Source: Thermoplasmata archaeon (GTDB lineage: Archaea > Thermoplasmatota > Thermoplasmata > Thermoplasmatales > Thermoplasmataceae). From it: a stretch of 6,096 bases of DNA. Each line of letters starts with the position of its first letter. Position 1 is the stretch's first letter. Below, in pieces: positions 1 through 6,085 of the stretch. The stretch lies in the NCBI GenBank assembly GCA_021804185.1, contig JAJZKL010000085.1, positions 1 to 6,096 of the forward strand, in the 5' to 3' direction. Made by a program: the position numbers and the translations under genes. The notes under the pieces are model-generated. The model did not search any database, was not told the origin of the DNA, and was given only the letters and a program-made list of their open reading frames with translations.

Positions 1-7
1 TAAGCTG

Positions 8-15
8 TATTATAT
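8..15 (+). promoter_or_regulatory. Possible TATA box upstream of arlC
   Basis: The AT-rich octamer TATTATAT is centred about 28 bases before the arlC ATG at 40. Archaeal transcription usually starts about 25 bases downstream of the TATA centre, so a transcript from here would begin at about 36-40 and be nearly leaderless. No clear purine-rich BRE is visible in the few bases available upstream. The operon could instead be transcribed from an upstream archaellin promoter by read-through, so this is a weak call. Confidence 0.3.
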
Positions 16-29
16 CCCTCTTAATTTCA

Positions 30-35
30 GTGATC
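30..35 (+). promoter_or_regulatory. Shine-Dalgarno-like site of arlC
   Basis: GTGATC matches the 3' half of the archaeal SD consensus GGAGGTGATC and lies 4 bases before the ATG at 40. The site supports 40 as the start and argues that at least some transcripts begin upstream of it. It sits uneasily with a leaderless start from the TATA-like element at 8-15, and only one of the two readings may be correct. Confidence 0.45.
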
Positions 36-39
36 AACA

Positions 40-525
40 ATGGGTCTCTTTGATAACATGAAAAACAAGCTGAAAATCGGGAAGAAAGAGACCACAGTCA
101 ACGTAGCTCAACAGGGAACAACAGTACCACAACAACCTATACAGCAACAACCCATGGACTCAAAGTTCATCGACGGCGTTAATCAAAGGATAAGTGCTGT
201 TGAGAACGACGTCAGCAAAATAAACAGCACCCTTGAAACAGCCAAGAGGAATATAACCGAAATGGCGGGAGAGATCAATTCACTGAAGGAGAATGTAAAA
301 ATGGTTGTCTCACTATATGAAATGGTATCCAAAAAATTCAATCCCTTCATGGATACCACACCGGAGGAGATCAAGGAGATAACAGATGCGCTCAGGGAAG
401 AGATTAGAGATGTCGAATCCCTGGTCAAATTTGCTGTATCCGATCTTCGTGAACTTTACGGTGCTCCCGAAGTAGAAGACATCATTTCGGACCTTGAGCA
501 AGTGGAGGATAGCAATGATCAATGA
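40..525 (+). CDS. arlC: Archaellum switch protein ArlC (FlaC)
   Basis: Soluble 161-residue protein. ArlC works with ArlD and ArlE as a cytosolic complex under the motor that receives the chemotaxis signal through CheF; this role is family knowledge from haloarchaea and methanogens. The segment at residues 92-104 (LYEMVSKKFNPFM) is the hallmark FlaC sequence ending in the NPF motif. Residues about 43-95 have a coiled-coil pattern, and residues 107-160 are acidic and helical. The first 16 residues are basic and amphipathic, followed by a Gln/Pro-rich linker at about 24-39. ELYG occurs at 138-141. There is no ArlD/E globular domain, so this is ArlC and not ArlE. The ATG at 40 is the first in frame and has GTGATC upstream. 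Its last 11 bases overlap the next gene, which suggests coupled translation. Confidence 0.88.
   Translation: MGLFDNMKNKLKIGKKETTVNVAQQGTTVPQQPIQQQPMDSKFIDGVNQRISAVENDVSKINSTLETAKRNITEMAGEINSLKENVKMVVSLYEMVSKKFNPFMDTTPEEIKEITDALREEIRDVESLVKFAVSDLRELYGAPEVEDIISDLEQVEDSNDQ
504..508 (+). promoter_or_regulatory. SD of arlD, decides its start
   Basis: GGAGG lies inside the end of arlC, 6 bases before the ATG at 515. It selects that ATG over the in-frame TTG at 494, which would add only seven unconserved residues and lies upstream of this site. Confidence 0.7.
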
Positions 526-1210
526 GGCTTTGAAAGGATTTCTGCAGAGCAAGATAGACTCTGCAGACAGATCTATTCCAAAATTTGTACTGGAAGAGCT
601 GAGGCAAAAAGTTCTCAACTCACCTACCAAATTCTCTAAAACTGACATAGAAACTCTCTTCAACAACCTTCAACAGAGATACACCGAAGGCCGGGAAAAT
701 TCCCTTCTAGGAAAGGTAGACAGCCTTTTCAGGGAAATTTCCAACGTGGAAAAAATGCTCTCAGGCGACAAGAAGAAGAACCAGGACGAGCAGCCTGGGC
801 CCCAGGATCAGCCTGATCTCAAGATCAAGTATCCCTGGAAAGCTCACAGAAAGGCTAAGCTGGAGACCATAGGAGACGATGTGATATCTCTGATGGTAGC
901 GCTCAGATGGCTGGAATTTCTACTTGACAACTATGGCCCTGAAAACACCGCGGATATACTTGACTATTACGAAAGTATAGGCTGGATTTCTGCCGCAGTC
1001 CGTGAACAGATGATAAAGTTCACCAAGATGACCGGTATAATTTCACCTGTGCAGGAGTACAAGATCAAGCCAACAATCCAGGACCACATAGTGACTATGC
1101 TGTTCATCGAGAAGCTGAACGGCGGAGAGATAACAAGAGATCTAATTGAGGCGCTGGAAAGAGACTTCAGAATGTTAAGAAAGGGAGTTGACGAACTGTA
1201 TGGGGTTTAG
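515..1210 (+). CDS. arlD: Archaellum switch protein ArlD/E family
   Basis: Soluble 231-residue protein with the archaellar ArlD/E domain (FlaD/FlaE family), part of the switch complex that passes chemotaxis input to the motor. The domain spans about residues 110-171, with the signature RWLEFLL at 131-137 and LDYYESIGWIS at 149-159. Before it are a helical N-terminal part (1-83) and a charged Lys/Gln/Pro linker (84-105). After it comes a helical tail of about 60 residues ending in DELYGV. At 231 residues it is shorter than the long FlaD and longer than the short FlaE of methanococci as I recall them. Only one gene of this kind is present, so it may serve as both; the D versus E label is uncertain. 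The ATG at 515 is preferred because of the GGAGG at 504-508. It overlaps arlC and arlF by 11 bases each. Confidence 0.88.
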   Translation: MINEALKGFLQSKIDSADRSIPKFVLEELRQKVLNSPTKFSKTDIETLFNNLQQRYTEGRENSLLGKVDSLFREISNVEKMLSGDKKKNQDEQPGPQDQPDLKIKYPWKAHRKAKLETIGDDVISLMVALRWLEFLLDNYGPENTADILDYYESIGWISAAVREQMIKFTKMTGIISPVQEYKIKPTIQDHIVTMLFIEKLNGGEITRDLIEALERDFRMLRKGVDELYGV

Positions 1211-1616
1211 TTACGTTGTAGCTGTGGCAATACTGCTAAGCTCTTCCCTAATTTTTTTTGGAGTTATTTATTCCGATTATGTCCATACAAATACAGAAAT
1301 TTCACAGTCAGAGCAGGGTCAGAGCCAGAGGATGTATGATATGATAAATTCGAAAGTGAATATAACATCTGCACTTGAGGCAGGAAACTCAAGCCAGAAG
1401 AACGTTACGATTAATCTGGTCAATTCAGGTAGTGTGACCCTTTACCTGAATCAGACCAATGTCCTTGTAAACGGGACAATTCATCAATTCAATTTCACAA
1501 GGGAATACCTCTTCCCTCTGCAGAATGAGACCATAAGGTTCACAACAACACTGCAGCCGGTTGAGGTGGAGATAGTGTTTAACACAGGATATAGGGCATA
1601 CGTGGAGGTAAAATAA
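1200..1616 (+). CDS. arlF: Archaellum stator protein ArlF (FlaF)
   Basis: Protein of 138 residues: an N-terminal membrane helix (about residues 4-24) followed by a beta-rich external domain. ArlF, with ArlG, forms the stator; in Sulfolobus it binds the S-layer from the outside (family knowledge). The start MGFS, the uncharged helix and the FGVIY end of the helix are typical of ArlF. Seven N-X-S/T sequons lie at N54, N63, N68, N84, N91, N98 and N109, an unusual density for so short a domain. The ATG at 1200 lies inside the last 11 bases of arlD. Its SD (GGGAG at 1183-1187) is 12 bases away and weak, so initiation probably depends on ribosomes finishing arlD. The in-frame TTG at 1188 directly abuts the SD and is unlikely. 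A T8 run sits at codons 18-20. Confidence 0.87.
   Translation: MGFSYVVAVAILLSSSLIFFGVIYSDYVHTNTEISQSEQGQSQRMYDMINSKVNITSALEAGNSSQKNVTINLVNSGSVTLYLNQTNVLVNGTIHQFNFTREYLFPLQNETIRFTTTLQPVEVEIVFNTGYRAYVEVK
1252..1259 (+). repeat. T8 homopolymer within arlF
   Basis: Eight consecutive T bases encode part of Ile-Phe-Phe in the membrane helix of ArlF. By eye this is the longest homopolymer inside a gene in the window. Runs of T on the coding strand are both the core of archaeal intrinsic terminators and a site of replication or transcription slippage. The run itself is certain; any function is inference. Confidence 0.75.
1604..1609 (+). promoter_or_regulatory. Strong SD of arlG
   Basis: GGAGGT, the best SD match in the window, lies in the last codons of arlF, 8 bases before the ATG at 1618. 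It favours that ATG over a second in-frame ATG at 1627. It contrasts with the weak site of arlF, so ArlG may be made in larger amounts than ArlF. Confidence 0.7.
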
Positions 1617-1617
1617 T

Positions 1618-2076
1618 ATGGGTTCAATGGGAACATCCGAGATGATATTCTTCATAGCCACTCTGGTGGTGAGCATTGCCGTTGTAGGTGTGCTTGGCTC
1701 CCAGACATCTCACATAGCCCTTGGCATGGAGAACTCTGCCAAAAATACAAATAGCCAGATACAGAATGAGTTTGAGATCATAAACGATCCATCAATGATA
1801 CCTTACCATAATGGTACTTACACCTTTTACGTGAAGAATACTGGAAGTGATGCTTTCTTCTTCACCAACAATTCAGTGACAGTTCTAATGAACGGGACAG
1901 TCGTTTCTCCATCTGCATTGCTTTTCGTCTCGCCTGGAAATAGTGGTGAGCTGGAACCGGGACAGGTGGGGAACCTGTATATATCCTTACCAGTAGGGGC
2001 AGGTTATAACCAGATTACCCTTATACTTGAAAGCGGCGTCCAGGGAACGTTCACTTTCCAGACTGGGGTGTCCTGA
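1618..2076 (+). CDS. arlG: Archaellum stator protein ArlG (FlaG)
   Basis: Protein of 152 residues with one N-terminal membrane helix (about residues 9-27, starting EMIFFIATLV) and an external beta-rich domain rich in Thr, Ser, Gly and Val. ArlG forms a filament-like assembly capped by ArlF that anchors the motor on the outer side of the membrane (family knowledge from Sulfolobus). Placement directly after arlF, size and N-terminal pattern support the call; the outer domain itself is poorly conserved in the family. There are three N-glycosylation sequons (N65, N84, N92), far fewer than in ArlF. The start at 1618 follows the arlF stop by one base and is served by GGAGGT at 1604-1609. An ATG three codons in (1627) is a less likely alternative. 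Confidence 0.85.
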   Translation: MGSMGTSEMIFFIATLVVSIAVVGVLGSQTSHIALGMENSAKNTNSQIQNEFEIINDPSMIPYHNGTYTFYVKNTGSDAFFFTNNSVTVLMNGTVVSPSALLFVSPGNSGELEPGQVGNLYISLPVGAGYNQITLILESGVQGTFTFQTGVS

Positions 2077-2078
2077 CA

Positions 2079-2750
2079 ATGTATCTGGATTTTTCCATCC
2101 AGGGAGACGAACTGGACAGAAGAATGGGTGGTGGCCTTTACATAGGCCAGATAGTTACGATCCAGGGGGGTAGCGGAGAGGGTAAGACCTTGCTCTGCCT
2201 GCGCCTTGCATATGGAATGATCAAGCATGGAGCTACTGTCGCATATGTCTCTTCACAATTCCCCATAAGGGAATTCATCTCTGAAGCTGAGTCTCTGGGA
2301 TATCCCATGTTCAATGAGATACTTGCCGGACAGGTTTCTTTCATAACCTCTGTCTTCCTGTTGAGAAAATCCAGAAGAGCCACTCTTGATGAACTGCTCA
2401 ACCTCGAGGAGATCAAGGCAAAACAGGTACTGATTATAGATTCTATGCACTCAGGAATGTTCAAAGATTTTGATGTGGTGGATTACTTTGCAAAACTCAG
2501 AAAGTTTTCCGAGGGCAGGATAGTGATCACAACACTCAATCCTTCGGACATAGACCAATCCAGCATGAGCAAAATCAGGGAACTTTCTACGACGATCATT
2601 AATCTTACCTCCAAGGAACTTGCTGGCGAAAGAAGGCATGGGATTGATCTGATGAAATACCCGATGGCCATGAAATCATTTCAGCAGGCTATTCCTTTCA
2701 GAATTGAACCGGGTAGAGGCCTGATTGTGGAGATTTCCAGCGTATCTTAG
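2079..2750 (+). CDS. arlH: Archaellum regulator ATPase-like ArlH (FlaH)
   Basis: Protein of 223 residues with a RecA/KaiC-like fold. ArlH sits on the cytosolic face beneath ArlI, binds ATP, and is thought to set motor assembly or switching through nucleotide-dependent oligomerisation and autophosphorylation (family knowledge). A Walker A loop GGSGEGKT is at about 30-37 and a Walker B strand VLIIDS at 117-122, with Asp121 followed by Ser and no adjacent catalytic Glu, as usual for ArlH. The end FRIEPGRGLIVEI (207-219) is a family hallmark. It is a single-domain protein, unlike two-domain KaiC, and its place between arlG and arlI settles the identity. The gene starts 2 bases after arlG; GGGGTG at 2065-2070, spaced 8 bases, serves as SD. 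Confidence 0.93.
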   Translation: MYLDFSIQGDELDRRMGGGLYIGQIVTIQGGSGEGKTLLCLRLAYGMIKHGATVAYVSSQFPIREFISEAESLGYPMFNEILAGQVSFITSVFLLRKSRRATLDELLNLEEIKAKQVLIIDSMHSGMFKDFDVVDYFAKLRKFSEGRIVITTLNPSDIDQSSMSKIRELSTTIINLTSKELAGERRHGIDLMKYPMAMKSFQQAIPFRIEPGRGLIVEISSVS

Positions 2751-2755
2751 GTGAT
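2749..2755 (+). promoter_or_regulatory. SD that leaves the arlI start ambiguous
   Basis: AGGTGAT is a seven-base match to the archaeal SD consensus, but it overlaps the candidate GTG (2751) and ATG (2754) starts. The next in-frame start, TTG at 2760, lies 4 bases downstream and is the only one properly spaced from it. No other good SD is visible in the 20 bases before 2751. Confidence 0.5.
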
Positions 2756-4379
2756 GATTTTGGTTGAATTTGTTGTATCTGACACTATTGAGGTTGCAAT
2801 CCAGAGAAATCCGCACCTGGGACGATATCTGGATGAATACAGGATGTTTAATCAGCGAACTCCTACGTTTATCCCAGCTCCGGATAATTCACTGAGAGAT
2901 ATTGCTAACATTGATGTCATATACCCTGTGGGTGACCCAATATTTATCCATATTTATATGGAAAATAATGCGAAGATATATCAGCCCATAGAACCACAGC
3001 TCTCTCTTGAGGAGCAGCTTTTCATGGAAGACGTCATGTCCGTAATCCTGAATTTTGCTTCAGATTATCCCCCTCCCGAAAATGAGGAAATCCTTGAAAA
3101 GAATCTTGATGAGATATTCGGAAAGATACTGAAGATTGGTACTGCCAATAAGGTCAGGGGAACAAATGTCACTGTTATTGCTTCCTTCAAGGATCGCCTT
3201 ATATACAACATTAAGAGGGAGGTTCTTGGACTGGGGCCAATAGAGCCACTGATAAGGGATTCAAATATTGAAGATATCAGCGGCATTGGGGCACATGACA
3301 TATTCATAGTGCACAAGATCCTTGGTTCGCTGAAAACCAAGATCACATTTGGAGACAATGATAGACTTAGCCTGTACAGTAAGAGGTTGAGCGAGAGAGT
3401 GGGAAGACCGGTTAGTGACAAAACCCCAATAGTGGATGCGACCCTGCCTGATGGATCAAGACTTTCCATAGTTTACAGTTCTGATGTTTCGGCACGAGGC
3501 CCTAGTTTCACCATAAGAAAATTCGCAGATATTCCGATAAGTATTGTTCAGCTTGTAAGATACAATACCATGTCTGCTGAGGAAGCGGCATACCTTTGGC
3601 TGGCTCTTGAATATGGGCAGAGTGTTTTCGTTTGTGGAGAAACTGCCAGCGGAAAGACAACAGTGGTCAATGCAATGATACCTTTTATCAGGCCTGAATC
3701 GAAGATATTCAGTGCTGAGGATACACCAGAAATAAGGGCCCCTCAGGATGCATGGCAGCAACTAGTAACAAGGGAAAGAGGCGCAGAAGAGAGCAGAGTC
3801 ACACTGTTTGACCTTCTGAAAACTGCCCTAAGGTCCAGACCTAACTACATAATTGTTGGAGAAATAAGAGGGGCCGAAGGGTCCATGGCTTTTCAGGCAA
3901 TGCAGACTGGACATCCGGTCATATCAACTTTTCATGCTGCGTCCGTGAGGAAGATGATTCAGAGGTTCACTGGAACCCCAATCAACATTCCCGTGACTTT
4001 CATGGATAACCTGAATATTGCCCTGATTCAGCAGGCCGTATATGTGAACGGAAAATTCTTGAGGAGAACCACAAGCATAAATGAGATTGAGGGATATTTT
4101 GAGGAACTGGGAGGTGTCTCGACAAAGCAAGTGTTCCAGTGGGATCCTACAACCGATCAGCATGTATTCAGGGGATTGAACAACAGCTACATTCTGGAAA
4201 AGAGAATAGCAGAAACTGCAGGAATGCCAGATCCAAAGATGATCTATGAGGAACTTTTCAAGCGCGCCAGGATCATAGAAATGATGCTGAAGAACAACAT
4301 TTTCTCATATTACAAGGTCTTTGATCTGATAAAGACGTTCTATCAGAAAGGAGAGGCGGCAGCCCTATCATTCAGGTGA
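2754..4379 (+). CDS. arlI: Archaellum motor ATPase ArlI (FlaI)
   Basis: Protein of about 541 residues of the type II/IV secretion ATPase superfamily. It forms a hexamer on the cytosolic side of ArlJ and hydrolyses ATP both to assemble and to rotate the filament. Counting from the ATG at 2754, all core motifs are present: LPDGSRL at 231-237, Walker A GETASGKT at 295-302, an Asp box with AEDTPE at 321-326, Walker B IIVGEIRG at 366-373, and a His box GHPVISTFHA at 386-395. The N-terminal 160 residues are less conserved, and the C-terminal helical region is of ordinary archaellar type. Length is normal. Context between arlH and arlJ separates it from pilus ATPases. The start may be GTG 2751, ATG 2754 or TTG 2760; the protein changes by at most three residues. 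Confidence 0.94.
   Translation: MILVEFVVSDTIEVAIQRNPHLGRYLDEYRMFNQRTPTFIPAPDNSLRDIANIDVIYPVGDPIFIHIYMENNAKIYQPIEPQLSLEEQLFMEDVMSVILNFASDYPPPENEEILEKNLDEIFGKILKIGTANKVRGTNVTVIASFKDRLIYNIKREVLGLGPIEPLIRDSNIEDISGIGAHDIFIVHKILGSLKTKITFGDNDRLSLYSKRLSERVGRPVSDKTPIVDATLPDGSRLSIVYSSDVSARGPSFTIRKFADIPISIVQLVRYNTMSAEEAAYLWLALEYGQSVFVCGETASGKTTVVNAMIPFIRPESKIFSAEDTPEIRAPQDAWQQLVTRERGAEESRVTLFDLLKTALRSRPNYIIVGEIRGAEGSMAFQAMQTGHPVISTFHAASVRKMIQRFTGTPINIPVTFMDNLNIALIQQAVYVNGKFLRRTTSINEIEGYFEELGGVSTKQVFQWDPTTDQHVFRGLNNSYILEKRIAETAGMPDPKMIYEELFKRARIIEMMLKNNIFSYYKVFDLIKTFYQKGEAAALSFR
4374..4379 (+). promoter_or_regulatory. SD of arlJ, decides its start
   Basis: AGGTGA overlaps the arlI stop codon and lies 5 bases before the ATG at 4385. 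The GTG at 4376 falls within the site and so cannot be its target; an ATG at 4391 is further away (11 bases). Confidence 0.65.
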
Positions 4380-4384
4380 AAGAA

Positions 4385-6046
4385 ATGGCAATGGGCGAAA
4401 TAAAAAGCATGGGCCTTTTCCATGGCATTGAATTTTCAAAAAAAGATGTCAGCATAATTGTTGCCCTGACTCTTGCAACTGCATCCCTTCTAATGGTATT
4501 CTTTATAACATTTTCATTTTATTTTGCCATTGGAGCAGGTGTTTTCGGATCAGCCATGTTCTACAAGTTCATGAAGCCTATCCTTCAGAGAGATTCTGAC
4601 AGGACGAACATAAACTCGAATATTCCTTTTTTCATAACTTCATTTGCAACCCTTTCTGTAAGTGCTGCAAACAGGATAGATATAGTGGAAATCCTTTCAA
4701 GAAAGGACAAGCTTGGCAGACTGGCTAAAGATATGGAAAAACTTCACAACCTGGTGAAGAACTGGAGAAGAGGCCTTTCGGAGGCTGCGATGTTCCTTTC
4801 AAAGAAAACTCCAAGTGAGGTCTTCGAAGATTTTCTATCCAGATTCGGCCATGCCATAGATAGCGGGCAGGACTTTGAAGAATTCGTCAAAAACGAATCG
4901 GAGACTGTAATGAGCAATTTCGAGACTTCATATATATCAGCCCTGTACAGTTTCGATCTATTCAAGGACCTTTATGTTTCTATGCTCCTGGCCTTCGCTT
5001 TCCTTATAACATTCGTAATGATAATGCCAGTTCTGATATCCATAAACATACTTGATGTTCTTACACTTAGTCTACTGGCAATAATTCTTGGAGAAGCGAT
5101 GCTTACTTATGGAATTAAGATAGTGCTCCCGAACGATCCTATCTGGCATGATACTGGCATAAAGACTCCACTTCAGCTCGAACTGAGGAGAGCCATGATA
5201 ATAGCCCTGATTGCCTGCGGAGCAATTGCAGCTGCGGTTTTTGCGCTGAAGCTCTATGACAGGATACCGTTCTATTTTACAATTACAATGGTAATTACCC
5301 CTCTTGCTTATCCCGGTTACCTTGGATCAAATGCCGAAAAGAAAGTTGCAAAAAAAGACGATATGTTTGGGAGCTTCATAAGAGCATTATCAGGCTCGGC
5401 TTCAGCAAGAGGAAACATGGTTATAGATGCACTTAAATCCATAGTTCTTCATGATTTTGGAACACTAACAAGGGACGTTAGGGACCTTTACAGACGGCTT
5501 GTTTACAGAATAGACAGTATCCGATCCTGGAAATATTTCAGCGCTGACACAGGATCCCACCTCATAGAGGTATTTTCTGAGAGTTTCGTCGAGAGTATTG
5601 ACCTTGGTGCTGATGCAGCAGAAGCGGGAAAAGTTGTTGCCGACAATTTTGATCGTGTCGTGAGAATGAGGAAAAGAAGGCATGCATCTGTAAGCAGCTA
5701 CGTTGGTGTCCTTTACGGAATAACTGGAGGACTTGCTTTCTCACTTGCCATTTCATTTGGTGTTCTGGAAATCATAAACAAGGTCTTTGCCTCCTTCAAT
5801 TTATCCACACTCACCGACTTTGGAATATTCGTTTCTCAGCCACCAAGCGCAATACTTGAGATTGAGGCATTTCTTGTTGTGATTCTTCTTGTGCACTCAT
5901 TCATTGCAGGTACGGCACTTAAGGTTGCAGATGGCGGTAAAGTCACACACGGTCTCCACCATTTTGTCATAATGAGCTGGATAGTTACTGCAACACTTTA
6001 TGGCACACTGTATCTAACGTCAATAATGCTTTCCGGAGCACTTTAA
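4385..6046 (+). CDS. arlJ: Archaellum membrane platform protein ArlJ (FlaJ)
   Basis: Polytopic membrane protein of 553 residues, the platform that ArlI docks on and through which archaellins are added. Hydrophobic spans are seen at about 22-43, 45-60, 199-219, 224-246, 270-290, 295-314, 437-461, 492-513 and 527-548, about nine, as expected for the family. Two cytosolic T2SSF-like domains lie between them: one around 80-190, with GHAIDSGQDFEEF at 155-167, and one around 325-430, with IDLGADAAEAG at 405-415. A strongly basic stretch RMRKRRHA at 427-434 just before a membrane span is a plausible contact for the acidic ATPase surface (inference). The gene starts 5 bases after arlI with AGGTGA overlapping the arlI stop. 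It is the last gene of the cluster, as in most archaella loci. Confidence 0.92.
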   Translation: MAMGEIKSMGLFHGIEFSKKDVSIIVALTLATASLLMVFFITFSFYFAIGAGVFGSAMFYKFMKPILQRDSDRTNINSNIPFFITSFATLSVSAANRIDIVEILSRKDKLGRLAKDMEKLHNLVKNWRRGLSEAAMFLSKKTPSEVFEDFLSRFGHAIDSGQDFEEFVKNESETVMSNFETSYISALYSFDLFKDLYVSMLLAFAFLITFVMIMPVLISINILDVLTLSLLAIILGEAMLTYGIKIVLPNDPIWHDTGIKTPLQLELRRAMIIALIACGAIAAAVFALKLYDRIPFYFTITMVITPLAYPGYLGSNAEKKVAKKDDMFGSFIRALSGSASARGNMVIDALKSIVLHDFGTLTRDVRDLYRRLVYRIDSIRSWKYFSADTGSHLIEVFSESFVESIDLGADAAEAGKVVADNFDRVVRMRKRRHASVSSYVGVLYGITGGLAFSLAISFGVLEIINKVFASFNLSTLTDFGIFVSQPPSAILEIEAFLVVILLVHSFIAGTALKVADGGKVTHGLHHFVIMSWIVTATLYGTLYLTSIMLSGAL

Positions 6047-6070
6047 TTACCTTGATTAAGAAAATACACA

Positions 6071-6085
6071 AAAAAAATTTATATG
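6071..6085 (+). promoter_or_regulatory. Probable BRE/TATA promoter of next gene
   Basis: A purine-only stretch (A7, 6071-6077) runs directly into TTTATATG, the typical euryarchaeal BRE plus TATA arrangement. It lies 25 to 39 bases after the arlJ stop. Transcription would start at about 6106-6110, just beyond the window, so the gene it serves cannot be seen. It suggests that the next gene on the + strand is a separate unit. On the other strand the same bases read as a T-rich run and could end a convergent transcript. Confidence 0.55.

Noticed and set aside
1..3. TAA at the very start as the stop codon of an upstream archaellin gene
   Set aside because: Three bases without any preceding coding sequence cannot support a gene end; an upstream arlB is expected only from synteny.
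494..514. TTG start extending arlD upstream
   Set aside because: It lies upstream of the clear GGAGG at 504-508, which is well placed for the ATG at 515, and the added residues are not family-like.
1188..1199. TTG start extending arlF upstream
   Set aside because: The SD-like GGGAG directly abuts it with no spacing, and ArlF proteins typically begin MGFS, as produced from the ATG at 1200.
3065..3469. Long open frame on the minus strand within arlI, and similar antisense frames at 313-666, 2138-2464 and 3456-3761
   Set aside because: They lie opposite well-supported conserved genes, their translations are low-complexity Ser/Leu-rich or show no recognisable domain, and they have no operon context. 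They are by-products of codon bias on the + strand.
2751..4379. ArlI read as a pilus or secretion ATPase (PilB/TadA type)
   Set aside because: Position between arlH and arlJ and the archaellar N- and C-terminal regions identify it as ArlI; nothing points to a pilus locus.
4376..4384. GTG start for arlJ overlapping the arlI stop
   Set aside because: It falls within the AGGTGA SD that is well spaced for the ATG at 4385.
6043..6059. Small inverted repeat TTAAT/ATTAA after arlJ as a hairpin terminator
   Set aside because: The stem is only five AT pairs with a seven-base loop and is not followed by a T-run on the + strand, so it is too weak to call.
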